Of a DNA stretch of 64,000 nucleotides, positions 16,787 through 24,612 are shown piece by piece (the first letter of the stretch is position 1; each line of letters begins with the position of its first letter). Source of the stretch: Methylobacterium sp. Leaf108 (GTDB taxonomy: Bacteria > Pseudomonadota > Alphaproteobacteria > Rhizobiales > Beijerinckiaceae); assembly GCF_001423265.1 (NCBI RefSeq), contig NZ_LMND01000032.1:151788-215787 (forward strand), read 5' to 3'. The notes beneath the pieces are model-generated. The model did no database searches. It was not told the DNA's origin and worked only from the letters and a program-made list of their open reading frames with translations. Made by a program: the position numbers and the translations under genes.

Positions 16787-17209
16787 ATGGCCACCGAGCG
16801 CACCTTCTCCATCCTCAAGCCCGACGCGACCAAGCGGAACCTCACCGGCGCCGTCAACGCGCTGATCGAGAAGGCGGGCCTGCGCATCGTCGGCCAGCGC
16901 CGCATCCAGATGACCAAGGCCCAGGCCGAAACGTTCTACGAGATCCACAAGGAGCGCCCGTTCTTCGGCGAACTCGTGGACTTCATGACCTCCGGCCCCG
17001 TGGTGGTTCAGGTGCTCGAAGGCGACAACGCGGTCGCCAAGTACCGCGAGATCATGGGCGCCACCAACCCGGCCCAGGCCGCCGAGGGCACCATCCGCAA
17101 GACCTTCTCCGAGTCGGTGGGCGAGAACACCGTCCACGGCTCCGACAGCGCCGAGAACGCGGCCATGGAGATCGCGCAGTTCTTCAAGGACGGCGACATC
17201 GTCGGCTGA
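16787..17209 (+). CDS. ndk: nucleoside diphosphate kinase
   Basis: Cytoplasmic enzyme of 140 residues that equilibrates nucleoside tri- and diphosphates. It opens ERTFSILKPDATKRNLTG with the nucleotide-contacting Lys, and carries the catalytic His in NTVHGSDSAENAAMEIAQFF. Length is normal for the family. It is a single gene followed by a GC-rich hairpin at 17241-17267. The 236-bp gap upstream (16551-16786) shows no further gene. Confidence 0.97.
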   Translation: MATERTFSILKPDATKRNLTGAVNALIEKAGLRIVGQRRIQMTKAQAETFYEIHKERPFFGELVDFMTSGPVVVQVLEGDNAVAKYREIMGATNPAQAAEGTIRKTFSESVGENTVHGSDSAENAAMEIAQFFKDGDIVG

Positions 17210-17240
17210 TCGCGCCCCACGGAGCGATTGCCCGGGAGGT

Positions 17241-17267
17241 GTGGCGGCGTCGCCCTTGCGCCGCCAC
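17241..17267 (+). terminator. hairpin downstream of ndk
   Basis: Nine-base perfect arms GTGGCGGCG and CGCCGCCAC with a 9-nt loop, 31 bp after the ndk stop. There is no T-run, so it may be an RNA-stabilising or factor-assisted terminator rather than a classical one. Confidence 0.45.
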
Positions 17268-17328
17268 GGCTCTGCGCGTGAAAGCGGAATCGTTCGACGA
17301 TCCCGCTCCACCGACCCGGATATCCTCC

Positions 17329-17706
17329 ATGCGCTACGCCCATCCGCGCACCGGCCGCCTTCTCCTGGCGGCCGGCCTGCTCTCCCTCGTCGCCGCCTGC
17401 AACTCCGCCAAGCCCGGCCCCACGGCGAGCCTCGAAGGCTTCACGCCCGACCCGGCGCTCAAGACCGCCTCGACGCGCAACCTCACCGGCCGCGTCAGCC
17501 GCGCCTGCGTCGTGACGCAGGGCCGCCTCCAGAGCGTGCCCGAGACCGCGCTCGCCCGCCCGTGCGGCTGCTACGCGCAGAAGACCCTGGCCTCCCTCGA
17601 CCGGGGCGAGCTCGAATCCTACCGCACCTCCGGCTACTTCAACGATTCCGCCAAGGCCAAGGCGCTCGCGGCCCTCGACGCCTGCCAGCTGCCGCGTCCG
17701 GTCTGA
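17329..17706 (+). CDS. small lipoprotein, function unknown
   Basis: Predicted lipoprotein of 125 residues. The signal ends in a lipobox LVAAC with Cys near residue 22, so it is probably anchored to a membrane from the periplasm. The mature part contains RACVVTQGRLQSVPETALARPCGCYAQKTL, with three Cys, and FNDSAKAKALAALDAC. I do not recognise a named family. ATG at 17329 gives a normal signal peptide; a second reading frame over the same DNA lacks one. Confidence 0.7.
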   Translation: MRYAHPRTGRLLLAAGLLSLVAACNSAKPGPTASLEGFTPDPALKTASTRNLTGRVSRACVVTQGRLQSVPETALARPCGCYAQKTLASLDRGELESYRTSGYFNDSAKAKALAALDACQLPRPV

Positions 17707-17719
17707 GGGCGCTTCGTTA

Positions 17720-17758
17720 CGCGCGTCGATGACGGTTTCGTCCGGCTGTCGACGCGCG
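17720..17758. other. inverted repeat after the lipoprotein gene
   Basis: Ten-base perfect arms CGCGCGTCGA and TCGACGCGCG separated by 19 nt, beginning 14 bp after the lipoprotein stop. It may form a terminator stem, though no U-tract follows. The rest of the 17707-17975 gap holds only the Pho-box-like site listed separately. Confidence 0.4.
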
Positions 17759-17895
17759 GTCTCCCTTTCCTGAACGGACAGGGCGCGCAGGCACGCCTCC
17801 CGCGATCGTTCGATCGACGGGATCGGAGCGATCGTGTCCTGTCCGGCCGGGTCCGGACAGGCAAAGCTCCCCGTTCGGGCGCGAGCCGGGGAAGA

Positions 17896-17913
17896 CCGTC
17901 ACCGCACGGTCAC
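17896..17913 (+). promoter_or_regulatory. candidate Pho box upstream of btaAB
   Basis: CCGTCAC and CGGTCAC occur as direct repeats with an 11-bp period (4-bp spacer), the arrangement of PhoB half-sites whose consensus is CTGTCAT/C. Each half matches at six of seven positions if the final C is accepted. The site is 45-80 bp before the two possible btaA starts. Phosphate-starvation control of btaAB is known in Sinorhizobium. Confidence 0.45.
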
Positions 17914-17975
17914 GGGGATGACGTACCGGCGCTCGGATCAGGCAGTCGCCTCACCCCGTGACCGAAGACCGCTCC

Positions 17976-19220
17976 ATGACGCGTGCAGCACGTGCCATCC
18001 GCCGCGAGACCAGCCTGGGGCTGACGAGCGCGGTGCATCGCAACGCCGCCCTGTCGCGCGCCGGGCTCTCGGAACGGCTGTTCACCCTGGCCTTCAGCGG
18101 ACTGGTCTACCCGCAGATCTGGGAGGACCCGGTGGTGGACATGGAGGCCCTGGCCCTCGGGCCTCGGGACCATGTGGTCGCCATCGCATCGGGCGGCTGC
18201 AACGTCCTGTCCTACCTCACCGCCGATCCGGCCCGGGTCAGCGCGGTGGACCTCAACGGTGCCCATGTGGCGCTCGGGCGCCTCAAGCTCGCCGGCCTGC
18301 AGGCGCTGCCGGACCACGGGGCGTTCTTCCGGTTCTTCGGCCGGGCCGACGCCGCCGAGAACGTCGCCGCCTACGACGCCCTGATCCGGCCCCGGCTCGA
18401 TCCGGTCTCGCGGGCCTATTGGGAGGCGAGGGGCCTCGACGGGCGCCGCCGCATCTCGGCCTTCGCCACCAACGTCTACCGCACCGGCCTGCTCGGGCGG
18501 TTCATCGGCGCGGGCCATCGCCTCGCCCGGCTCTACGGCCACGACCTCTCCGCGGTCCTGCGGGCCCGCACGCTTGCCGAGCAGCGCGCCGCCTTCGAGG
18601 CAGAGATCGCGCCGCTGTTCGAGAAGGCGTTCGTGCGCTGGCTGATCGGCAAGCCGGCCTCGCTCTACGGCCTCGGCATCCCGCCGGCGCAATACGGGGC
18701 GCTGGCGAACGACATGCCCGGCGGCATGGTGGCGGTGCTGCGCCACCGGCTGGAACGGCTGGCCTGCGATGTCGCGGTCAAGGACAACTACTTCGCCTGG
18801 CAGGCCTTCGGGCGCGGCTACGACCCGGCCCCCGACGCCGCGCTGCCGCCCTACCTGCAGCCGGCCCGTTTCGCGGCGGTGCGCGCCCGCGCATCCCGGG
18901 TGCGCTACGAGCAGCAGTCGATGACCGCCTTCCTCGCCGCCAGCCCCGAAGGCAGCGCCGACGCCTACGTGCTGCTCGACGCCCAGGACTGGATGACCGA
19001 CGCCGACCTCACCGCCCTGTGGACGCAGATCACCCGCACCGCGCGCGCCGGCGCCCGGGTGATCTTCCGCACGGCGGCCGACGAGCGCTGCCTGCCCGGC
19101 CGGGTGCCGGACGCGATCCTGAACGCCTGGACCTACGAGGAGGCGACGAGCCGGGCGCTCTGCGCCCGCGACCGCTCCTCGATCTACGGCGGCTTCCACC
19201 TGTATCGGCTTCGCCCATGA
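17976..19220 (+). CDS. btaA: BtaA: SAM:diacylglycerol 3-amino-3-carboxypropyltransferase
   Basis: DUF3419 enzyme of 414 residues that transfers the aminocarboxypropyl group of S-adenosylmethionine to diacylglycerol, the first step of betaine lipid (DGTS) synthesis at the membrane. Motifs seen are LVYPQIWEDPVVDMEAL, VVAIASGGCNVLSYLTADP (SAM site), VDLNGAHVALGRLKL, KDNYFAWQAFGRGYD and a final GARVIFRTAADERCLPGRVP. ATG 17976 chosen; GTG 17958 is also possible. Its stop overlaps the btaB start by 4 bp. Betaine lipids replace phospholipids when phosphate is short. Confidence 0.85.
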   Translation: MTRAARAIRRETSLGLTSAVHRNAALSRAGLSERLFTLAFSGLVYPQIWEDPVVDMEALALGPRDHVVAIASGGCNVLSYLTADPARVSAVDLNGAHVALGRLKLAGLQALPDHGAFFRFFGRADAAENVAAYDALIRPRLDPVSRAYWEARGLDGRRRISAFATNVYRTGLLGRFIGAGHRLARLYGHDLSAVLRARTLAEQRAAFEAEIAPLFEKAFVRWLIGKPASLYGLGIPPAQYGALANDMPGGMVAVLRHRLERLACDVAVKDNYFAWQAFGRGYDPAPDAALPPYLQPARFAAVRARASRVRYEQQSMTAFLAASPEGSADAYVLLDAQDWMTDADLTALWTQITRTARAGARVIFRTAADERCLPGRVPDAILNAWTYEEATSRALCARDRSSIYGGFHLYRLRP

Positions 19221-19873
19221 CGGCGGCCGCGGCGGCGATGGACCGGATGTACCGGCGCCAGCGCCACATCTACGACGCCAGCCGCAAGTTCTACCTCCTC
19301 GGCCGGGACGCCGCCATCGACGCCCTGAAGCCGCCGGCGGGGGGCAGCGTGCTGGAGATCGGCTGCGGCACCGGGCGCAACCTCGTGCGCATCGCATCCA
19401 CCTACCCGCAGGCCCGATGCTTCGGCCTCGACGTCTCGGCGGCGATGCTCGACACCGCCGCCCGGTCGGTGTCGCGGGCGGGATCCTCCGCGCGCATCCG
19501 GCTCGCCTGCGCCGACGCCACCGATTTCGATCCCCTGGCGCTGTTCGGCCGCCCCGCCTTCGACCGGATCGTCATCTCCTACGCCCTCTCGATGATCCCG
19601 CCCTGGGAGGCGGTGCTCGCCGAGAGCGCCGGATACCTCGCGCCGGGCGGCGAGCTCCACGTGGTCGACTTCGGCGGCCAGGAGGGTCTGCCGGGGCCGT
19701 TCCGGGCGGTGCTCAACCGCTGGCTGACGGCTTTTTCGGTGACGCCGCGCATGACATTGGCCGACGCGATGGCCGGGATCGCAGCGAGCCAGGGGTTCGT
19801 CTGCACGGTGCGCCAACGCTACCGCGGCTACTCGGTCCACGGGGTGCTGTCGCGGCGAGCCGGCCTCGACTGA
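19217..19873 (+). CDS. btaB: BtaB-like SAM-dependent N-methyltransferase
   Basis: Methyltransferase of 218 residues with a clear SAM-binding fold: VLEIGCGTGRNLVRIA (motif I), CFGLDVSAAMLDTA, LACADATDFDP, and FDRIVISYALSMIPPWE. The N-terminal MDRMYRRQRHIYDASRKFYLLGR matches BtaB, which adds three methyl groups to the homoserine headgroup to give DGTS. Coupled to btaA through an ATGA overlap. Identity as BtaB rests on this pairing as well as on the sequence. Confidence 0.85.
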   Translation: MTAAAAAMDRMYRRQRHIYDASRKFYLLGRDAAIDALKPPAGGSVLEIGCGTGRNLVRIASTYPQARCFGLDVSAAMLDTAARSVSRAGSSARIRLACADATDFDPLALFGRPAFDRIVISYALSMIPPWEAVLAESAGYLAPGGELHVVDFGGQEGLPGPFRAVLNRWLTAFSVTPRMTLADAMAGIAASQGFVCTVRQRYRGYSVHGVLSRRAGLD

Positions 19874-19883
19874 ACGCCTCGGT

Positions 19884-21605
19884 TCACCCCTCCTCGGCCC
19901 AGGGCGCCAGGGTGCCCGCCGCGATCTGATCGACCGCGTGGCGGTGGCCGATGGCGGCGGTGGTCGCGTGCGAGGACCACGCCCTGAGGTCGATGCCGGC
20001 GAGCGGCGGCCGCAGCACGGCGGCGGCGTGACGGGAGGTCAGCGCCGTCTGCGCGTCCGAGGAGACGGTGGCGGCCCGCAGCAGCAGTTGCGCGATGCCC
20101 GGCGTCTCCTGGGGCGCACGGAGCCATTGGCGCAGCATGCGTCCGCGCCAGGACCGCGCCGGGACGCTCTGGAAGGCGAGGTCGCTGGCGACGTCGACGC
20201 CGAGGACGGGGCCGCGCTGGCGGCTCGCCATCACGTCCACCGGCAGGTTGTTCATCATGCCCCCGTCCACCAGGATGCCCTCGGGCGTGCACACCGGCGG
20301 CAACAGGCCGGGGATGGCGATGCTGGCGCGCAGCGCCGTGACGAGGTCGCCCGCCTCGTGCACCATGGCGGTGCCGGTGGTGAGGTTGGAGGACAGGCAG
20401 AAGAACGGCAGCCACAGATCCTCGATCCGGGTGTCGGCGAAGGTGCGGGCGAGGCCCTCGTCGACCTTGGCGCCGCGGGTGAGGGCGAGGATCGGCAGGG
20501 TGTAGTCGTTCAGCGGGTTGCGCGACACGAAGGCGGCCACGGTCTGGTCGAGGATGCGCGCGCCGCTCCAGCCCATGGCGAGGCTCGCCGCCACGATGGC
20601 GCCCATGCTGGTGCCCCCCACCGCATCGATCGGCAGGCCCGCCTCCTCAAGGGCCCGGATGACGCCCAGATGCGCGAACCCACGCGCACCGCCGCCACCG
20701 AACACCACCGCCCTGGCACAGCCGCTGGCGAGCCGCGCGAGGCGGCCGAGATCGTCGGCCCGGCCCGGCCTGACGTGGATGCGCAGGGAGACCGGCACGC
20801 CCGAGAACACCCGGTGGGCCGGGCGCGGCAGCACCGCGTCCGGGGCCTGGACCACGACGAGGTCGTGGCGGACCCAGTCCGAGGGCGTGCGGGCGGCGAA
20901 ATCGGCGCAGGCGGGCTTGGGCGGCTGCCCGGCCGCGGCCAGGAGCAGGACGTGGTCGGACCGGCGCAGGCACAGGCGGGTCCAGGCGCTGCCGGGCTCG
21001 TCGGCGCGGTAGACGACGCGGTCGTGCCCGCTCTCGAAGCGGTGGAACCAGGTCTCGTCCGCCTCCTCCGGCCAGGCGTCGAGATAGCCGACCTGGCCCG
21101 GCAGCGCCCCGGCGAAGCCGTGGGCGAGGGCGCCCGCGTCGATGCCGGCGGTCACCGGCAGCACCGTGAAGGTGCGGGGCGCATTGTCCAGGGCCGGGGC
21201 CTCGTCGGCCCGGCGCAGGCGGTCGGCGAGGAGGCGCGTGAAGTAGAGCATCGTCGAGGGATGGCGCTCGACCAGATCCTCGAACGCCCGGCGGCTGAGG
21301 CGGTAGAGGTGCGAATCGCGCAGCGCCGTGGCGGTGGCCGAGCGCGGCCCCTCCGAGAGCAGGGCCATCTCGCCGACGGTGATCGGCGGGCGCAGGCGCG
21401 CGACCCGGCGGATGGCGCCGGTCCGGGGATCGCGCCGCGAGATGCCGATGGCGCCCGAGGCCAGGGTGTAGAGGGCGTCGGCCTCGTCGCCCTCGTGGAA
21501 CAGCACCTGCCCGCCGGCCACCGCCACGGAGGCGAGCCGGTCGCGGATCGCCTGGGCGGCGTCCTCGTCGAGGTACCTCAGGAACGGGATATCCGGTTCG
21601 TCCAC
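19884..21605 (-). CDS. cNMP-binding patatin-like phospholipase (RssA/NTE type)
   Basis: Protein of 573 residues. Residues 1-130 form a cyclic-nucleotide-binding domain (GGQVLFHEGDEADALYTLAS, GEMALLSEGPRSATATAL). From about residue 295 comes a patatin domain with the oxyanion loop FGGGGARGFAHLGV, the nucleophile motif GGTSMGAIVA and the Asp of LVDGGMMNNLPVD, so the Ser-Asp dyad is intact. It likely hydrolyses lysophospholipids or other esters, perhaps gated by a nucleotide. It is convergent with btaAB, which adds a phospholipid-turnover gene to a lipid-remodelling locus. GTG start with GGAGGG upstream. Confidence 0.87.
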   Translation of the reverse strand: MDEPDIPFLRYLDEDAAQAIRDRLASVAVAGGQVLFHEGDEADALYTLASGAIGISRRDPRTGAIRRVARLRPPITVGEMALLSEGPRSATATALRDSHLYRLSRRAFEDLVERHPSTMLYFTRLLADRLRRADEAPALDNAPRTFTVLPVTAGIDAGALAHGFAGALPGQVGYLDAWPEEADETWFHRFESGHDRVVYRADEPGSAWTRLCLRRSDHVLLLAAAGQPPKPACADFAARTPSDWVRHDLVVVQAPDAVLPRPAHRVFSGVPVSLRIHVRPGRADDLGRLARLASGCARAVVFGGGGARGFAHLGVIRALEEAGLPIDAVGGTSMGAIVAASLAMGWSGARILDQTVAAFVSRNPLNDYTLPILALTRGAKVDEGLARTFADTRIEDLWLPFFCLSSNLTTGTAMVHEAGDLVTALRASIAIPGLLPPVCTPEGILVDGGMMNNLPVDVMASRQRGPVLGVDVASDLAFQSVPARSWRGRMLRQWLRAPQETPGIAQLLLRAATVSSDAQTALTSRHAAAVLRPPLAGIDLRAWSSHATTAAIGHRHAVDQIAAGTLAPWAEEG

Positions 21606-21719
21606 CCGCGCGCCCTCCGTCCGCCGGGCGCTACTCGGGCCGAGGCCACGGCGCGCCCTTGCGAGCCAGGATGCGCCGCGAAGGTTGCGCGGGGATAGGG
21701 TGGAGTGAGGACATCCGCC

Positions 21720-22955
21720 TCAGACGAGGCCGTCGATCGCCACCCGCAGGGTCTTGGGGCCGCGTAGGGACGCGCCGTCCCGGTAGGGCGGCGGATCGTC
21801 CAGGAGGCGAGGCGCTTTCAGGCGGCGGGCCAGGGTGACGAGGGCGATCTCGGCCTCGATCCGGGCGAGCGGCGCCCCGAGGCAGTAGTGCAGGCTGCCG
21901 CCGAAGCCGAAGTGCTGGTTGTCCGCGCGGTCGGGATCGAACCGGTCCGGATCGGTGAACCGGTCGGGATCGCGGTTGGCGGCGGCGAACAGCAGCGCCA
22001 CCGCGGCGCCCTCGGGGATGACCGTGCCGGCCACCGGGATGTCGCAGAGCGCCTTGCGGGTCCGGAAATGCACCGGCGGCTCGTAGCGCAGGCATTCCTC
22101 GATCAGCCGCGGCGCCCGCTCGGGGTCGCGGCGCAGGCGCTCCAACTCGTCGGGGTGGCGCAGCAGGGTGAGCATGCCGTTGGCGATCAGGTTCACGGTG
22201 GTCTCGTGCCCGGCCACCAGGAGCAGGATCGCCGTGGCGATGAGGTCGAAGTCGCCCATCCGGCCGGCGGGGGTCTCGGCGGCCAGCCCGCTGAGCATGT
22301 CGTCCACGGGCCTGGCGCGCTTCTCCTTGATCAGGTCCTTCATGTAGGCCGAGATGGCGTCGAAGGTCGTGCGCGTCTGCTTCTGCGTCTCCTCGTCGTG
22401 GCGGGCATCGGGTTCGAGCGCCGTGGCGAGCTGCGTCGCCCAGCCCTGGAAGGTCGGCTCGTCCTCGGGCGGCACGCCCAGCATCTCGCAGATGACGGTG
22501 ACGGGAAGGGGATAGGCGAGGTCCTCGACCACGCAGATCGCGTCGCCGCCGCGGCGGCGGTCGAGGAGTTCGTCCACCAGGCTCTGCGTGCGCGCCTTCA
22601 TCCCGTGGACGCGCTCGGGCGTGAACTGGGTCATCACGATCCGCCGCAGGGCGTCGTGGTCGGGGGGATCGCGAAAAATCAGCGGCCGGTGGCGGGTGAC
22701 GATCTCGTCCTTGATCGGCCGCAGGATCCAGTCCTTGAACGGGTTGCCGGTGGCCGGGCTGTGGGCCGGCGGCAGGTCGGCCGAACTGATGCGCGGGTCG
22801 AACAGCAGCGCCCGGATCGCCGCATGCGAACTCACGAGGTAGCTGTCGTCGTCCTGGCGCAGCACGGGGTGGCCGCGCAGGCGGGCGTAGAGCGGATAGG
22901 GGTCGGCCCGGTTGGCCGGGTCCTTGATCTGGGCGAACAGGGTCGGGTCAGCCAC
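21720..22955 (-). CDS. cytochrome P450
   Basis: Soluble bacterial P450 of 411 residues. The heme-ligand loop is FGFGGSLHYCLGAPLAR (Cys near residue 360), the I-helix oxygen-activation motif is LLVAGHETTVNLIANG, and the ExxR motif is in IEECLRYEPP. It opens DPTLFAQIKDPANRADPYPLYARLRG, like CYP families 107/109/245 and relatives that hydroxylate fatty or terpenoid substrates. GTG 22955 is chosen because the upstream extension is low complexity. Its start lies inside the end of the reductase gene (8-bp overlap), forming a complete electron-transfer unit with the two upstream genes. Substrate unknown. Confidence 0.9.
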   Translation of the reverse strand: MADPTLFAQIKDPANRADPYPLYARLRGHPVLRQDDDSYLVSSHAAIRALLFDPRISSADLPPAHSPATGNPFKDWILRPIKDEIVTRHRPLIFRDPPDHDALRRIVMTQFTPERVHGMKARTQSLVDELLDRRRGGDAICVVEDLAYPLPVTVICEMLGVPPEDEPTFQGWATQLATALEPDARHDEETQKQTRTTFDAISAYMKDLIKEKRARPVDDMLSGLAAETPAGRMGDFDLIATAILLLVAGHETTVNLIANGMLTLLRHPDELERLRRDPERAPRLIEECLRYEPPVHFRTRKALCDIPVAGTVIPEGAAVALLFAAANRDPDRFTDPDRFDPDRADNQHFGFGGSLHYCLGAPLARIEAEIALVTLARRLKAPRLLDDPPPYRDGASLRGPKTLRVAIDGLV

Positions 22956-24273
22956 GGGCGGAAACCTCGGGAGGAGGGGTGGGCCAGGACGGGTCGAGCG
23001 TCCCGAGGCGCGAGGGCTGGTCGAGGGCGTTCGCGATCGGCGGGAACGGCGCTTTGGCGGCGATCGCCTCGGCATAGGCCGGCAGCCAGCGGGCGCAATC
23101 CACCGACAGGGCGGCGACGGTGCGCCCGGCCCGGCCGTAGACCGCCAGGAACCGCTTGTCCTTCAGCGAACCCTGCACGACGGCGAGGCTGTCGGCGCCC
23201 TCGGTCAGCCCGGCGAGCTTGATGGTGACCCCGAACTGGTTGGACCAGAACTCGGGCATCCCGGCGAAGGCCGGCCGGTCGCCGTCGCCGAGTGCCAGGG
23301 CCCGGCCGGCGTATTCGCCCTGCGCAACCGCGTTGCCCCAGTGTTCGAGGCGCACCATGCGGCCGTCGTAGAGGGGGTGCGGCCACAGGGCGACGTCGCC
23401 GGCCGCACGGATCTCGGGGTGGAGGCCGTCGTCCTGCGCCCGCACCCGGGCGTGCCCGTCGCAGACGAGGGCGCCGGATTCGAGCGCCAGGCCGGAGCCC
23501 TCGAGCCACCCGGTGTTGGGAACGGCCCCCAGCGCCACGACCACCACGTCGGCGGCGATGGTGCTGCCGTCGTCGAGGGTGGCGCCCACGACCCGGCCGT
23601 CGCGGCCGTCGAGGGAGCGCAGCCCCGTGTTCGACCTGACCTCGACGCCCGCCGCAGCGATCCAGTCGCGCAGGAAGCCGGACACGGCCAGACCCAGCAC
23701 CTTGGCCAGGGGCGCGGGCAGCGGATCGACCAGGGTCACGGGCAGTCCGAGGTCGCGGCAGACCGAGGCGACCTCGCAACCGATGAAGCCGCCGCCGACG
23801 ATCAGCACGCGCTTGGGCGCAGCGGCCAGGGCGGCACGCAGGGCCGCCGCGTCGTCGCGCCCGCGCAGGGTGAACACCCCTTCGAGGGTGCCCTCTGCCT
23901 CATCGTGCCAGGGCCGAGCCCGGGCACCGGTGGCGATCAGGAGGCGGTCGTAGGGCAGGCGCTCGCCGTCCAAGAGCACGATCGTGCGGGCCTGGCGGTC
24001 GAGGCCGGCGGCACCGGCTCCGAGCCGCCAGGCGGCGTCGAGATCGAGGCGATGGGGCAGGGTGGTGGCATCGGGCGCCATCTCGCCGGCGATGACGTGC
24101 TTCGACAGGGGCGGCCGGTCGTAGGGGAGATGCGGCTCGTCGCCGACGATGGTCAGCGGGCCGCGATGGCCGGCGAGCCGCAGGCTCTCCGCCCCGCGCA
24201 GTCCCGCCAGCGAGGCGCCGACCACGACGACGCGGGCGTCCTCATCGGCACGGGGGATCCGGGCGGAGGTCAT
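22948..24273 (-). CDS. NAD(P)H-dependent ferredoxin reductase (P450 partner)
   Basis: FAD enzyme of 441 residues of the putidaredoxin-reductase/BphA4 family. FAD site RVVVVGASLAGLRGAESLRL at the N-terminus, YDRPPLSKHVIAGE, NAD site RVLIVGGGFIGCEVA, second FAD motif EIRAAGDVALWPHPLYDGRM, and the C-terminal reductase domain. It moves electrons from NAD(P)H to the adjacent ferredoxin and so to the P450. It overlaps the ferredoxin stop by 4 bp and the P450 start by 8 bp, so all three are translationally coupled. Confidence 0.9.
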   Translation of the reverse strand: MTSARIPRADEDARVVVVGASLAGLRGAESLRLAGHRGPLTIVGDEPHLPYDRPPLSKHVIAGEMAPDATTLPHRLDLDAAWRLGAGAAGLDRQARTIVLLDGERLPYDRLLIATGARARPWHDEAEGTLEGVFTLRGRDDAAALRAALAAAPKRVLIVGGGFIGCEVASVCRDLGLPVTLVDPLPAPLAKVLGLAVSGFLRDWIAAAGVEVRSNTGLRSLDGRDGRVVGATLDDGSTIAADVVVVALGAVPNTGWLEGSGLALESGALVCDGHARVRAQDDGLHPEIRAAGDVALWPHPLYDGRMVRLEHWGNAVAQGEYAGRALALGDGDRPAFAGMPEFWSNQFGVTIKLAGLTEGADSLAVVQGSLKDKRFLAVYGRAGRTVAALSVDCARWLPAYAEAIAAKAPFPPIANALDQPSRLGTLDPSWPTPPPEVSARG

Positions 24274-24485
24274 CGGCCGGCGCCGGCGGCGGGCTCGTCG
24301 GCCTGAACGGTGATGGCGCGCACCGGGCAGGACTGGGCCGCACGCTCGATCCGGCCGCGGTGTTCGGCGCTCGGGGCGGGATCGTAGACCAGGATCTCGG
24401 CGCCGCGCAGTTCGAAGCTCTCGGGGGCGGCATAGCAGCATTGGGCATAGCCCTGGCAGCGGTTCAGATCGACGACGACGCGCAT
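24270..24485 (-). CDS. 3Fe-4S-type ferredoxin
   Basis: Seventy-one-residue ferredoxin. It opens RVVVDLNRCQGYAQCCYAAPE and ends SCPVRAITVQAD, giving the C-x5-C ... C-P spacing of single-cluster ferredoxins that serve P450s. The cysteine next to the second ligand (CC) is an extra one. First gene of the ferredoxin–reductase–P450 trio. The start at 24485 gives a normal length; upstream extension enters the repeat-bearing gap after allophanate hydrolase. Confidence 0.88.
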   Translation of the reverse strand: MRVVVDLNRCQGYAQCCYAAPESFELRGAEILVYDPAPSAEHRGRIERAAQSCPVRAITVQADEPAAGAGR

Positions 24486-24525
24486 CTCACTCGTTTTCCG
24501 GCTTGGGAACATCGGGCCGTCCGCG

Positions 24526-24544
24526 CATCCTCGCGAAACGAGGA
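24526..24544. repeat. short hairpin repeat (CATCCTCGCGAAA type)
   Basis: CATCCTCGCGAAA at 24526-24538, where TCCTCG pairs with CGAGGA at 24539-24544. The same 13-base core recurs at 58461-58473 in another intergenic gap. It lies in the 127-bp gap between allophanate hydrolase and ferredoxin. Confidence 0.4.
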
Positions 24545-24612
24545 CCGGCGCCGGAGGTGGCCCGCGACCACGAGATGGGGCGGGGACGCCGGCGATCCAA
24601 CCGCCTGTGCAA

